A stretch of 55,567 nt of DNA from Bacteroidales bacterium (GCA_024400495.1 JAKSMR010000018.1:1-55567); one strand, 5' to 3'; counted from the first letter of the stretch, positions 35,074 through 44,136 are shown. The notes: generated from the sequence alone by a model not told the origin. Program-made: numbers and translations.

Positions 35074-35574
35074 TTATTTCAACTGGTTGATTGCCTTTTC
35101 GGTCCAGTTGAGAAGGAATTCCGAGACTTTCTTCTGGCTGTATCCTTTCCCTTCTTCCAGATAGGCTGAGTTCTGGGTATGGATGCGTTTGCCGTCGGCG
35201 TCGAGGATGACGAAGACGGGGTAGCCGAATCGGCCAGGATTGTCCAGTCGTTTCATCGCCTCAAGATTCTTGTTGGCTTTGCTGGTGTTGACATGAATCC
35301 ACACGTAGTTGTCTTTGATGATGGGAGCGATGACGCTATCTTTTTCTGCGAAATCTGCAAAACGCAGACACCAGGGACACCAGTTCCCTCCTACTTGGCA
35401 GAGGACGAACTTGTGTTCGGCCTGAGCTTGTTCTATAGCTTTGTCGATCTGGGCCATGGCATCGATGCTCTCGTTGTAGACTTTGGGCAGAGCCTCTTTG
35501 TCGGCAGCTTTGTTCTGTGCCATCAATGGCATCGAGAAAAGGAGCGCGATCAGCAGGGGGAGGGTTTTCTTCAT
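35074..35574 (-). CDS. Exported thioredoxin-fold protein (CPWC)
   Basis: 166 residues from the ATG at 35574; an upstream TTG-like start would place the signal peptide internally. The signal peptide ends near Ala19. The thioredoxin motif Cys66-Pro-Trp-Cys69 sits in GNWCPWCLRFADF, followed by WIHVNTSKANKN and a cis-Pro region GYPVFVILDADGKR. It resembles the periplasmic DUF255/thioredoxin_7 group, and probably handles disulphides or reduces periplasmic partners. It is downstream of hutH on the same strand, with a stem-loop between them. Confidence 0.9.
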   Translation of the reverse strand: MKKTLPLLIALLFSMPLMAQNKAADKEALPKVYNESIDAMAQIDKAIEQAQAEHKFVLCQVGGNWCPWCLRFADFAEKDSVIAPIIKDNYVWIHVNTSKANKNLEAMKRLDNPGRFGYPVFVILDADGKRIHTQNSAYLEEGKGYSQKKVSEFLLNWTEKAINQLK

Positions 35575-35594
35575 GTCGGGTATTTGTTTTTGTA

Positions 35595-35648
35595 ACAATC
35601 GGTACCCTCGCCATCGAGGGGTGAGAGTACCGATTTGTTAGTGAGTGT
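35595..35648 (-). terminator. Stem-loop between hutH and the thioredoxin gene
   Basis: ACAATCGGTACCCTC (35595-35609) pairs with GAGAGTACCGATTTGT (35633-35648) with one bulge and one G-U-type position. There is no U-run on the minus strand, so it may be a weak terminator or a processing site. Confidence 0.45.
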
Positions 35649-35665
35649 GGTTTGTCGTTGATGTA

Positions 35666-37162
35666 TTAGAGGCTCATCTCCTGGAGGAACTTGACGCTGC
35701 TGTGGATGTGCTTGTACATGATTTCGTCGATGTCGACAAAATTGACGACTTTGCGGAAATCGGCAACAAGTTTCTCGATAGCGGGGGAGGATTTGAGACC
35801 GCTCTCTTCCTTGCGGAAGTCGAGTGCCTGTGCGGCATTGAAGAGCTCGATGGCGAGAACACGCTCGACATTCTCCATAACCTTGTAAGTCTTGGTGGCT
35901 GCGTTGCCGCCCATGGATACGAGGTCTTCCTGGTTCTGGCTGGAGGGGATGCTGTCTACGCTGCAAGGAGTGCAGAGCTGTTTGGTCTGGCTTACGATGC
36001 TGGCAGCAGCATACTGGGGAATCATGAAGCCGCTGTTGAGGCCAGGCTTGGCGACGAGGAAGCTGGGGAGGCCGCGCTTGGCGTCGATGAGCTGGTAGGT
36101 ACGACGCTCGGAGATGCTGCCGAGTTCGTGAACGGCGATGGAGAGGAAGTCAAGCACCATTGCCATGGGCTCGCCGTGGAAGTGGCCGCCGGAGATGATC
36201 ATATCCTCTTCGGGAAGGACGATGGGGTTGTCGGTAGTGGAGTTGATTTCGGTCTCGATTACGCTAGCTACATAAGCGATGGTGTCCTTGGCAGCGCCGT
36301 GAACCTGGGGTGCGCAACGGAAGCTGTAGGGGTCCTGTACGTGGGCTTTGTGACGTTTGATGATCTCGCTACCTTCGGTGTATTTGCGTACATTTTCTGC
36401 AGTCTGGAGTTGTCCTTTGTGGGGACGTACCATATGGAGGCTCTCATAGAAGGGTTCGATACGGCCGTCGAAGGCGTCGAGGCTGAGGGAGAGGATCATA
36501 TCGGCCTGCTCGCTGAGGCGCATGGCTTTGAGGATGCTCCATGTGCCGTAGGAGCTCATGAACTGGGTGCCGTTGAGGAGGGCGAGGCCTTCTTTGCTCT
36601 GGAGGGTGATGGGTTCCCAGCCGAGTTCAGCATAAACTTCCTTCACATCGCAACGACGGCCTTTGTAGTAAACGTCGCCCATGCCGAGGATGGAGGGGAG
36701 CATGAGGTTTGCCAAAGGACAGAGGTCGCCGGAGGCGCCGAGAGAGCCCTGCTGGTAAACGATAGGAAGAACGTCGTTGTTGTAGCAGTCGACCAGACGC
36801 TGAGCGGTCTGGAGCTGGACGCCGCTATATCCGAAGCAGAAGTTCTGGATCTTGAGAAGGAGCATGAGGCGTACTACTTCCTGGGGAACTTCGTCACCAA
36901 CGCCACAGGCGTGGCTCATAACGAGGTTCTTCTGCAGCTGGCTGAGCTGCTCCTTGCTGATGGAGATGTTGCAGAGCGATCCGAATCCGGTAGTGACACC
37001 ATAGATGGGCTCTTTCTGGGTTTCCATCTTGTTGTTGATATAGTTGCGGCATTTTTCGATGCGGGCGATGGCCTCGTCGCTGAGGGCGAGGGTCATTTTG
37101 TTGTCGATGATTTCCTTTACACGTGCCAGGGTGAGGCGTTCGGGACTGATATAATGTACCAT
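35666..37162 (-). CDS. hutH: Histidine ammonia-lyase (aromatic amino acid lyase family)
   Basis: 498 residues. It removes ammonia from histidine to give urocanate. The MIO cofactor forms from Ala143-Ser144-Gly145 in GSLGASGDLCPLA. Tyr54 in YGVTTGFGS and His84 in MSHACGVG are at catalytic positions, and NQEDLVSMG is the late conserved segment. The Ser-His before ACG favours histidine over phenylalanine or tyrosine, but the enzyme stands alone without hutU, hutI or ftcD nearby, so another aromatic substrate remains possible. It is followed by the thioredoxin gene. Confidence 0.88.
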   Translation of the reverse strand: MVHYISPERLTLARVKEIIDNKMTLALSDEAIARIEKCRNYINNKMETQKEPIYGVTTGFGSLCNISISKEQLSQLQKNLVMSHACGVGDEVPQEVVRLMLLLKIQNFCFGYSGVQLQTAQRLVDCYNNDVLPIVYQQGSLGASGDLCPLANLMLPSILGMGDVYYKGRRCDVKEVYAELGWEPITLQSKEGLALLNGTQFMSSYGTWSILKAMRLSEQADMILSLSLDAFDGRIEPFYESLHMVRPHKGQLQTAENVRKYTEGSEIIKRHKAHVQDPYSFRCAPQVHGAAKDTIAYVASVIETEINSTTDNPIVLPEEDMIISGGHFHGEPMAMVLDFLSIAVHELGSISERRTYQLIDAKRGLPSFLVAKPGLNSGFMIPQYAAASIVSQTKQLCTPCSVDSIPSSQNQEDLVSMGGNAATKTYKVMENVERVLAIELFNAAQALDFRKEESGLKSSPAIEKLVADFRKVVNFVDIDEIMYKHIHSSVKFLQEMSL

Positions 37163-37225
37163 TGTGTGGACTTGTTTGTTGAGGTTTGTTGGTTCTCCGG
37201 CAGGGGGCTGCCGGTTGGGTTTTGT

Positions 37226-38050
37226 TTATTTCTGAAGGAGTTCTTGTGCTTTTGCTGCGATATCGTCGTCGACGAGGATGCGGCCGCAATGTTCGCAAAC
37301 GATGACTTTCTTGTGCATGCGGATCTCCATCTGACGTTGGAAGGGGATCTTGCTGAAGCAACCGCCGCAGGCGTCGCGGTCAACAGTTACAACGGCGAGA
37401 CCGTTGCGCATGTTGTTGCGGATGCGTTTGTAGGCGTTGAGGTAGCGCTCTTCGATGTATTGTTCCTGCTCTTTGGATTTCTCGTTGAGGCGCACTTCGT
37501 CTTTCTCGGTTTCGGTAATGATGTCGTTGAGCTCGGCTTTCTTCATCTCGAGTTCTTCTTTGCGACGTTCGATGAGCTGCTGGGCTGCTTCGGTATGGCG
37601 TTCGATATCTTTGATGCGCTCTTTGGCGTCGCGTTTGCGGCGTTCGCAGAGCTGGATTTCGAGCTGCTTGAATTCAATCTCTTTGTTGATGGCTTCGTAT
37701 TCGCGGTTGTTGCGAACGTTGTCCTGCTGTTTCTCGTACTTCTTGATGGCTTCGTTGTGCTCTGCCATCTCGTTGTCCTGTTTGGCAATAGCCTGAGTGG
37801 TCTCTGCTTTCTCGTTCTTCAAATTCTCAATACGGGTCTCCAGACCTGCAATCTCGTCCTCGAGGTCCTGAACGGCCTGGGGGAGTTCGCCACGGATCTG
37901 CTGGATCTTGTCAATCTCGGAGTCTACACTCTGCAGGGTGTAAAGGGCAACAAGGCGTTTTTCTACGGCGATGTCCACGTCGCGGATAGCGTTGTTTACG
38001 ATTTCAACCTGTGGTTCTTCTGTTTTTGTAGTAGTAGCTTTTTTTGCCAT
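37226..38050 (-). CDS. Coiled-coil protein with C-terminal C4 zinc ribbon
   Basis: 274 residues. A long coiled coil (about 25-205) leads to a zinc ribbon with Cys228, Cys231, Cys252 and Cys255 (CGGC and CEHC). This is the zf-RING_7 / CT398-like architecture, found next to the Nif3-like gene in many Bacteroidota. The role is unproven; related proteins have been linked to transcription or flagellar partners in other phyla. It starts 26 bp after the Nif3-like gene ends. Confidence 0.9.
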   Translation of the reverse strand: MAKKATTTKTEEPQVEIVNNAIRDVDIAVEKRLVALYTLQSVDSEIDKIQQIRGELPQAVQDLEDEIAGLETRIENLKNEKAETTQAIAKQDNEMAEHNEAIKKYEKQQDNVRNNREYEAINKEIEFKQLEIQLCERRKRDAKERIKDIERHTEAAQQLIERRKEELEMKKAELNDIITETEKDEVRLNEKSKEQEQYIEERYLNAYKRIRNNMRNGLAVVTVDRDACGGCFSKIPFQRQMEIRMHKKVIVCEHCGRILVDDDIAAKAQELLQK

Positions 38051-38076
38051 TGTATTTATAATTTAATATATATCAA

Positions 38077-39171
38077 CTAAATGTAACGTACATAACCCCG
38101 GTCTGTGTCGGAGATAGAACAGGCAAAGGTAGTAAATTTTTTTGATATAGTATTATAAATTATTTCTTTTGCGAATTGTTCGCTCTCAAAATGTCCTATT
38201 TCGGCCAGGATGATCTGCCCTTCTGCCTGCTGAAAATCATGGTATTTCAGGTCTCCCGTAAGGTAGATGTCGGCGCCTAGATTTTTTGCGTCTCCGATCA
38301 TGAAATTGCCGCTTCCTCCGCAGAGGGCAACCTTTTTCACTTTGTTGCGGCAAAGTTCTGAGGTCTTGATGCAGGGGATGCGGATAATCTCCTTCACTTT
38401 GTTGAGGAAGGTGATGGTGTCGGTCTCTTCGGGCAGAAAACCTATGGCTCCGCCGCCGACCTGGGTGTTGCTGTTCTCGAGGGAGATGAGGTCGAAGGCG
38501 GGCTCCTCGTAGGGGTGGGCGTCGAGCAGCCTCTGGATGAGTTTCCGTTCGATGCGTTTTTCGTAGATGACCTCTATACGGATTTCTTTCTCAGTATGTT
38601 GCTCGCCTCTCTCTCCGCAGAAAGGGTTGGCGTCGGCTCCGGCCCGGAAGGTGCCCGAGCCTTCCATGCTGTAGCTGCAGTTGTCGTAGTTCCCTATGTG
38701 GCCGGCTCCTGCTTTGTAGAGTGCCTGTCTAACGGCTTCGGCCTGGGCTGTTGGGCAGAAGGTGACAAGCTTTCTCATCATCCCTTGTACGGGACGAAGC
38801 ACCTGGCAGTCCACCAGCCCCAGTTTCTTGCACAATATCCCGCTCACGCCCTCCTTCATGTTGTCCAGATTGGTGTGGCAGGCATAGTGGCAGAGGCGGT
38901 TCTCTATGAGCTTGATAATCATGCGTCCTTCCTCGTTGGCGGGGGTGATACGTTTCACGCCTCCGAAGAGGAACGGGTGATGGGTGCAGATGAGGTTGGC
39001 TCCTTGGGCGATGGCGTCGTCTATCAAGGCGGGAGTGAGGTCGAGGCCGATCACTACGCCCTTGATTTCCTGCGAACTGTCGCCAACCAGAAATCCACTA
39101 TTGTCCCAGCTCTCCTGGTAGGCAGGAGGAAACTGCGCGTTGAGAAAATCTATTACTTCTTGTATCTTCAT
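38077..39171 (-). CDS. Nif3-like dinuclear metal-centre protein
   Basis: 364 residues. The NIF3/YbgI family forms toroidal hexamers with a two-metal site; the annotated GTP cyclohydrolase I type 2 activity is not generally proven. Metal-ligand motifs are ICTHHPFLFGG and YACHTNLDNMKEGVSG in the first half and LTGDLKYHDFQQAEG and EIGHFESEQ in the second. The middle domain (about 125-240, with EEPAFDLISLEN) is the PII-like insertion of the longer subtype. It shares a transcript with the zinc-ribbon gene. Confidence 0.93.
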   Translation of the reverse strand: MKIQEVIDFLNAQFPPAYQESWDNSGFLVGDSSQEIKGVVIGLDLTPALIDDAIAQGANLICTHHPFLFGGVKRITPANEEGRMIIKLIENRLCHYACHTNLDNMKEGVSGILCKKLGLVDCQVLRPVQGMMRKLVTFCPTAQAEAVRQALYKAGAGHIGNYDNCSYSMEGSGTFRAGADANPFCGERGEQHTEKEIRIEVIYEKRIERKLIQRLLDAHPYEEPAFDLISLENSNTQVGGGAIGFLPEETDTITFLNKVKEIIRIPCIKTSELCRNKVKKVALCGGSGNFMIGDAKNLGADIYLTGDLKYHDFQQAEGQIILAEIGHFESEQFAKEIIYNTISKKFTTFACSISDTDRGYVRYI

Positions 39172-39192
39172 ACTGGTTGTTATTTCCTGTTT

Positions 39193-39269
39193 AATGTCGC
39201 ATCAATGTCGTATTAATGTCGTATCAATTCCGTACCAATTCCGAATCAATTCCGAATCAATTCCGTATT
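39193..39269. repeat. 11-bp tandem array, seven units
   Basis: Seven exact-length units start at 39193, 39204, 39215, 39226, 39237, 39248 and 39259. They grade from AATGTCGCATC through AATGTCGTATC to AATTCCGAATC (twice) and AATTCCGTATT. It is just upstream of the Nif3-like start (minus strand). Confidence 0.9.
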
Positions 39270-39278
39270 TTTGCGACG

Positions 39279-39311
39279 CTAGACTATGGCTATGTAGGCG
39301 CTAGGGCGAGG
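39279..39311. repeat. 11-bp array, three units of the TAGGCG type
   Basis: Units CTAGACTATGG (39279), CTATGTAGGCG (39290) and CTAGGGCGAGG (39301). The middle unit is like those at 25572-25637 and 46923-46988. It is separated from the preceding array by nine bases. Confidence 0.6.
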
Positions 39312-39333
39312 CTGGATGCTGTCTGCCGTATGG

Positions 39334-40143
39334 CTACCAGCGCCCGCTGGCTCCGCCGCCACCCGAGAGTCCGCCGCCAAATCCACGGAAACCGCCACCG
39401 AATCCGCCTCCCGAGAAACTATCCCAACTTCCTCTACTGTGACCGATGGAGCTGCCGAAATAAGGTCCGGCAACAGGCCCTTCCGTGGAGGTGAAAGCGC
39501 CTGGGTGTTTCTTTTCGTATCTTTTTGCCCACGAAACAAAGGCGACAATGCCGAGAATCATGATGATGTAGGCGGCTATGACATTTCTGTTCTCGGCTTT
39601 ATGCTCTTCCAAACGACGGTCGTAACTGTATTCTCCGGCGCACACTTTCTCGATGACATCTAGTGCGGCAACAATGCCTCCGTAGTAGTCTTCTTCCCGA
39701 AAGTGGGGGATCATATCCTCGTCGATGATATCTTTGCAGAAAAGGTCGGGCAAGGCGCCTTCCAGTCCGTAGCCGGTATGGATTCTTACTTCTCCGTAAC
39801 TGCTTATGGTCTTTGGTTTTATGACAATGAGAACGCCATTGTTGTATTTTGCATTTCCGATGCCCCATTCCTTCCATACGTTTTGGGCGAAGGAGGCGAT
39901 CTCGTCGCCTCCCAGATCGGGCGTGATGAGCACCATAATCTGGTTCGAGGTTGTGTCGTCGAACGCCACCAGTCTCCGTTCCATCTTCTTCTGCTCGTTG
40001 GGCGTGAGCAATCCTACAAGGTCGTTAACCAGCTGTTGCTTCTTTTCGGGAATCCAACCCAGTTCGTGCTCTTGTGCGAAAGCAGGAATTGCGAAAATCA
40101 CAAAAGCCAGACAGATAAGGGCATGTGGTATCTTTGGTTTCAT
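39334..40143 (-). CDS. TPM-domain membrane protein with Gly-rich tail
   Basis: 269 residues. A signal peptide (about 1-23) precedes a TPM (TLP18.3/Psb32/MOLO-1) domain at about 28-165: LVGLLTPNEQKKMERRLVAFDDTTSNQIMVLITPDL, then NNGVLIVIKPK. A TM segment lies near 185-205, followed by a Gly/Ser/Phe-rich tail (FSGGGFGGGF). This tail is typical of the YgcG-like proteins encoded beside LemA. The domain is implicated in repair of membrane protein complexes in plastids; the bacterial role is unsettled. The upstream TPM gene is 4 bp away. Confidence 0.9.
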   Translation of the reverse strand: MKPKIPHALICLAFVIFAIPAFAQEHELGWIPEKKQQLVNDLVGLLTPNEQKKMERRLVAFDDTTSNQIMVLITPDLGGDEIASFAQNVWKEWGIGNAKYNNGVLIVIKPKTISSYGEVRIHTGYGLEGALPDLFCKDIIDEDMIPHFREEDYYGGIVAALDVIEKVCAGEYSYDRRLEEHKAENRNVIAAYIIMILGIVAFVSWAKRYEKKHPGAFTSTEGPVAGPYFGSSIGHSRGSWDSFSGGGFGGGFRGFGGGLSGGGGASGRW

Positions 40144-40147
40144 ATCT

Positions 40148-40582
40148 TTAGTTTCCGTAGCTGATAGAGTCGGGGAGTTCGTTCACGTCATCGGTCTGGT
40201 ATGGGAATTTCTCCTTCAGGAGTTCGCCCACTTGGGTAATTCCTACTTCCAGGGCGTTGGCGTATTCGCCTTTTCGAAGGAATGGGATCATGGCATCGCA
40301 AGCGCTATCCCAAAAATTGTCAGGAACCACGTTGTTGATGCCGCAGTCTCCGATGATAGCAAACCGTTTCGACTTGGTGGCGAGATAGATAAGTACCCCG
40401 TTCCTCTGTTCTGTCTTCTCCATGCCCAGTTCCTTGAAAAGCCAGGCGGCACGATCGAGAACCTCCTCCTCTTCGCATTTGTGCTCAAGATGTACGCGCA
40501 CTTCTCCCGAGGTCTGGAGTTCTGCACTATGTATGGCGGCGAGGACTCTTGCCTCGTCGCCAATGGATAAAATCCGTCTCAT
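40148..40582 (-). CDS. Stand-alone TPM-domain protein
   Basis: 144 residues, without a clear signal peptide. The TPM fold covers nearly all of it: AAIHSAELQTSGEVRVHLEHKC, then NGVLIYLATKSKRFAIIGDCGI and DSACDAMIPFLRKGEYANAL. It lies between lemA and the longer TPM gene (gaps of 39 and 4 bp), the usual Bacteroidota order, and probably works with both at the membrane. Confidence 0.9.
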   Translation of the reverse strand: MRRILSIGDEARVLAAIHSAELQTSGEVRVHLEHKCEEEEVLDRAAWLFKELGMEKTEQRNGVLIYLATKSKRFAIIGDCGINNVVPDNFWDSACDAMIPFLRKGEYANALEVGITQVGELLKEKFPYQTDDVNELPDSISYGN

Positions 40583-40621
40583 GATAGACTGTTACAATAA
40601 AAGGAATGACGAGCAATCCGG

Positions 40622-41218
40622 TTACTCGAAACTTACGGTAGGAGCCACTTCTGCACCGGCGGAAGCCTCAAAGAAACCTTTCTTCTCGAAACCGCACATG
40701 TTGGCCACCATGCTGGCTGGGAACATGCGTATTTTCTTGTTGTAGGCCATTACGGCGTCGTTGAATTTCTTGCGCTCTACGGAGATACGGTTCTCGGTAC
40801 CTTCAAGCTGGACCATAAGGTCTTTGTAGGCTCCGGTGGCGGTAAGCTCGGGGTAACGTTCAACAGTTACGTTGATGGCTTTGGTAAGCTCGGTTTTGAG
40901 GTTGTCCTGTATCTGCTGGAACTTTGCCACATTCTCGGGAGTGATGTCTTCCCCGTTGAGATTCATCTCGATGGCTTTTGAACGAGCTTCAGTAACGGCA
41001 ATAAAAGTTCCTTGTTCATAGTTGGAAGCTCCTTTTACGGTCTCGATCAGCTGGGGGACGAGATCTGCGCGGCGCTGGTAGGCGGTCTGCACGTCGGCCC
41101 AAGCGCCATTGGTGTTCTCCTCAACGGTAACAAAACTGTTGCGAGTGCTGATAAACCATCCAGCGATAATAGCAACTGCGGCAACAATGCCTACAATAAT
41201 ACCGGTATTCTTTTTCAT
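40622..41218 (-). CDS. lemA: LemA family protein
   Basis: 198 residues. One N-terminal TM helix (about 6-24) and a long three-helix bundle. The signature NGAWADVQTAYQRRADLVPQLIE is followed by YPELTATGAYKDLMVQLEGTENRI and NKKIRMFPASMVANMCGF. The family is widespread and of unclear function; it regularly occurs with TPM proteins, as here. It is the first gene of the three-gene minus-strand operon. Confidence 0.95.
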   Translation of the reverse strand: MKKNTGIIVGIVAAVAIIAGWFISTRNSFVTVEENTNGAWADVQTAYQRRADLVPQLIETVKGASNYEQGTFIAVTEARSKAIEMNLNGEDITPENVAKFQQIQDNLKTELTKAINVTVERYPELTATGAYKDLMVQLEGTENRISVERKKFNDAVMAYNKKIRMFPASMVANMCGFEKKGFFEASAGAEVAPTVSFE

Positions 41219-41309
41219 GGTAACTATATTTTTTGTTTTTGTCTATTAATAATAACGTCATATATTATATATTATTGTGCGCTTTTAATTCTTTTATTGT
41301 TTTGCGATC

Positions 41310-41343
41310 AAAAAAAGAAAGCATCCCGAATCCGGGACGCTTT
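41310..41343 (-). terminator. Intrinsic terminator of the M13 peptidase gene
   Basis: AAAGCATCCCG (41318-41328) pairs with CGGGACGCTTT (41333-41343) with a single mismatch around a four-base loop. On the minus strand a U-run (41317-41310) follows. It starts 36 bp past the stop at 41380. Confidence 0.9.
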
Positions 41344-41379
41344 CAGAAACATATTGTTTATGTGTTGGTTCGGGTTTGA

Positions 41380-43416
41380 TTACCAGAGGGTAACACGTTT
41401 CTCGGGAGCAAGCCACATGCCGTTGCCTTCCTTGATGCCGAAAGCCTCGATGAATGGAGTCACGTGGGGAAGCGTACCATTTACGCGCCATTTGCCGAGA
41501 GAATGAACATCGTTGGCGGTAAGGTTGAGGATCTCTTTGTCGCGGATGTTGCTAGCCCAAACACCAGCATAGGCGAGGAAGAAACGCTGGGCGGCTGTAA
41601 AACCATCCATTTCGCCAGCGTTTACCTGACCCTTGGCAATAGCGTTTTGAAGAGCAACATAACTGATGTTCAGACCACCATTGTCGGCGATGTTCTCACC
41701 AAGGCAGTAAGCTCCGTTAGCATAGGTCTCGGGGTTGTCGAGAACCTTGATAGCGTTGAAGTGGTCAACGAGGACCTTAGCGTTGTTGGTGAAGTTGAGG
41801 GCATCCTGGTCGGTCCACCAGTTGTTGAGGTTGCCGTCCTTGTCATAGAGACGACCCTTGTCGTCGAAACCGTGAGTCATCTCGTGGCCAATAACAACTC
41901 CGATGGCGCCATAGTTCACAGCGTCGTCAGCTTTGAGGTTGAAGAAAGGAGGTTGGAGGATAGCAGCGGGGAAGCAGATCTCGTTAGTGGTGGGGTTGTA
42001 GTAAGCGTTTACCATCTGAGGAGGCATGCCCCATTCTTCGCGATCGGTAGGTTTGTCAATTTTGCTGAGGGTGTACTCAACGTCGAAACGGTTGCTGCGG
42101 AGTACGTTTGCAAAGTAGCTGTCGTTCTGGATGTCGAGTTTGCTGTAGTCTCTCCATTTGTCGGGATAGCCGACCTTCACGAGGATGGCAGCCAGTTTCT
42201 CTTTGGCTTTGTCCTTGGTTACCTGATCCATCCAAGTGGCTCCGTCGATACGCATAGCGAAAGCCTCTTTGAGGTTGTCGACGAGGGTGATCATGCGCTG
42301 CTTGGCTTCTGCAGGGAAGTATTTGGCAACATACATCTGGCCGATAGCCTCGCTCATAGCACCATTGAGGGTGTTGGTGACGCGTTTCCAACGGGGGGAG
42401 ATCTGCTCGCGGCCGCTCATAGCGGTACCGTAGAACTCGAAGTTTGCCATCACGAAATCCTCGCTCAGGTAAGCGGCGGCGGCGTTGATGACGTTCCAAG
42501 CATAGTAAGCCTTGAGGCTTTCCATGTTCTCTTTTGCCAGCACCTTGCCAACTTCAGCAAGATATTCGGGCTGGGCGAGGTTGAAGGTCTCAACTTTGGG
42601 AAGGCCCATGGCGGTAAAGTAAGCCTTGAAGTCGATGCCGGCAGCCATCTTGTCGGCCTCGGCGATGGAGACTTTGTGGAAGGTCTTGGAGGGCTCGCGG
42701 TTGGTCTCCTGGTCGTACTGGGCTTTTGCCAGACGGGTCTCGAGATCCATAACCATCTTGGCGAGCTTGTCGGCAGGAAGGTTTGCCATCTTGTCGTAGC
42801 CGGCGAGTGCAAACTCTTTGGTCATGAGCTGCATGTAGGCAGTACGGTATTCTGCGCGGTCGGCTTTGAGGTAGTAGTCGCGTTCGCCCATGCCGATACC
42901 GGTCTGGTAGACCCAAGCGATCTGCATGGCGCTGTTGGAGAAGTCAGCTTCGCTGAACAGACCGAAGAAGGGGTCGATGCCCTGGAGGTGGAGTGCGGAG
43001 AGCTCTTTCTTCAGATCCTCGCGGGTCTTCATGGCTGCGATCTCGGTAAGGAGACCCTGGATGGGGGCGTTGCCCTGCTCCTGCAGTTTCACGCTATCCA
43101 TACCGATGTTGTAGAGGGTTGCGATCTTGTCGGCTACAGAACCTTTCTCGTTCTGTGCTTTAGCGATAGAGTCGATGAGGCCCTTCAGCTGTTCGCGGTT
43201 GGTCTCTCCCAGCTTGTCGAAGCTGCCATAGCGGCTGTGCTCGGCGTCGAGGGGGTTGGCTGCCATCCATCCGCCACAGGCGTACTGGTAGAAATCCTCT
43301 ACGGGATTGGCAGTAGTGTCGAGGTTGCTCAGCTCAACACCAGAGGTGAGCTCCTGCTTGTGTCCGCAAGCAGCAAAAAGAGCGATACTCATAACGGTTA
43401 ATAAAGTTTTCTTCAT
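41380..43416 (-). CDS. pepO: M13 (neprilysin-type) zinc metallopeptidase lipoprotein
   Basis: 678 residues, the normal M13 length. The SPII signal ends ALFAAC with the lipidated Cys at 17. The zinc site is HEMTH at 511-515 (GHEMTHGFDDKGR), with the third ligand Glu574 in GENIADNGG. The NAYYNP segment near 470 is the family substrate-binding motif. The catalytic domain is at the C-terminus, after a large helical cap. The usual C-terminal Cys-x-x-Trp is RVTLW, so the last Cys is absent, as in many bacterial members. It cleaves peptides in the periplasm or at the surface. Confidence 0.95.
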   Translation of the reverse strand: MKKTLLTVMSIALFAACGHKQELTSGVELSNLDTTANPVEDFYQYACGGWMAANPLDAEHSRYGSFDKLGETNREQLKGLIDSIAKAQNEKGSVADKIATLYNIGMDSVKLQEQGNAPIQGLLTEIAAMKTREDLKKELSALHLQGIDPFFGLFSEADFSNSAMQIAWVYQTGIGMGERDYYLKADRAEYRTAYMQLMTKEFALAGYDKMANLPADKLAKMVMDLETRLAKAQYDQETNREPSKTFHKVSIAEADKMAAGIDFKAYFTAMGLPKVETFNLAQPEYLAEVGKVLAKENMESLKAYYAWNVINAAAAYLSEDFVMANFEFYGTAMSGREQISPRWKRVTNTLNGAMSEAIGQMYVAKYFPAEAKQRMITLVDNLKEAFAMRIDGATWMDQVTKDKAKEKLAAILVKVGYPDKWRDYSKLDIQNDSYFANVLRSNRFDVEYTLSKIDKPTDREEWGMPPQMVNAYYNPTTNEICFPAAILQPPFFNLKADDAVNYGAIGVVIGHEMTHGFDDKGRLYDKDGNLNNWWTDQDALNFTNNAKVLVDHFNAIKVLDNPETYANGAYCLGENIADNGGLNISYVALQNAIAKGQVNAGEMDGFTAAQRFFLAYAGVWASNIRDKEILNLTANDVHSLGKWRVNGTLPHVTPFIEAFGIKEGNGMWLAPEKRVTLW

Positions 43417-43461
43417 TTTTTTATGTTATTACTAGAATTTGATTTCTTGGTTTTCGGTCCT

Positions 43462-44136
43462 CTACCTGATGTCGGCCCAGTTGATGGGGGATTGCCCCTG
43501 GCGCTGGAGGATGGCGTTGCATAGCGAGAAGTGCTTGCATCCGAAGAATCCTCTGTAGGCCGAGAGCGGGGAGGGGTGGACTGTGGTGAGGATATGGTGC
43601 TTCGACCGATCGATCAGCTGGCTCTTGGCGATGGCGTAGCTTCCCCAAAGCAGGAAGACGATACCTTCACGTTTTTCCGACAGCTCTCTGATGCAGGCGT
43701 CGGTGAAGGTCTCCCATCCTTTGCGTTGGTGGCTTCCGGCCTGATGGGCGCGGACGGTAAGGGTGGCGTTGAGGAGCAGCACCCCTTGTTCGGCCCAGCC
43801 TGTGAGGTCGCCATGGCCTTCGGGGATGGTGACGCCGAGGTCGCTATTGATCTCTTTGATGATGTTGACCAGCGAGGGGGGCACTTTCACGCCGTCGGGA
43901 ACCGAGAAGCATAGCCCTTGGGCCTGGTTGGGCTCGTGGTAGGGGTCTTGGCCTATGATGACCACCTTCACCTTGTCGAAAGGGGTGTGGTCGAAGGCGG
44001 CGAATATCTTGCTTCCCGGAGGATAGCAGGTGTATTGCTTGCGCTCCTCAACCAGGAAGTCCTTCAGCTGGGCGAAATAGGGGGCCTCGAACTGGGGTCT
44101 CAGAACCTCATACCAGCTGGCGTCGATTTTTACCAT
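43462..44136 (-). CDS. ung: Uracil-DNA glycosylase
   Basis: 224 residues, family 1 UDG. It removes uracil from DNA. Motif 1 is IGQDPYHEPNQAQGLCFS with catalytic Asp64 and Tyr66. The Ser-Pro loops (VPPSLVNIIKEI) and motif 2 HPSPLSAYRGFFGC with the catalytic His are all present. It lies 21 bp after the metallo-hydrolase gene and 45 bp before the M13 peptidase, all on the minus strand. Confidence 0.97.
   Translation of the reverse strand: MVKIDASWYEVLRPQFEAPYFAQLKDFLVEERKQYTCYPPGSKIFAAFDHTPFDKVKVVIIGQDPYHEPNQAQGLCFSVPDGVKVPPSLVNIIKEINSDLGVTIPEGHGDLTGWAEQGVLLLNATLTVRAHQAGSHQRKGWETFTDACIRELSEKREGIVFLLWGSYAIAKSQLIDRSKHHILTTVHPSPLSAYRGFFGCKHFSLCNAILQRQGQSPINWADIR

Noticed and set aside
35645-38080. 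An 811-residue open frame on the plus strand, antisense to hutH and the zinc-ribbon gene
   Set aside because: It mirrors two certain genes, spans the gap between them, and its translation is Val/Asp/Glu/Leu-rich as expected from the complement of GC-rich codons. No motif is present.
41464-43401. A 645-residue plus-strand frame antisense to the M13 peptidase
   Set aside because: Exact shadow of a gene with clear catalytic motifs.
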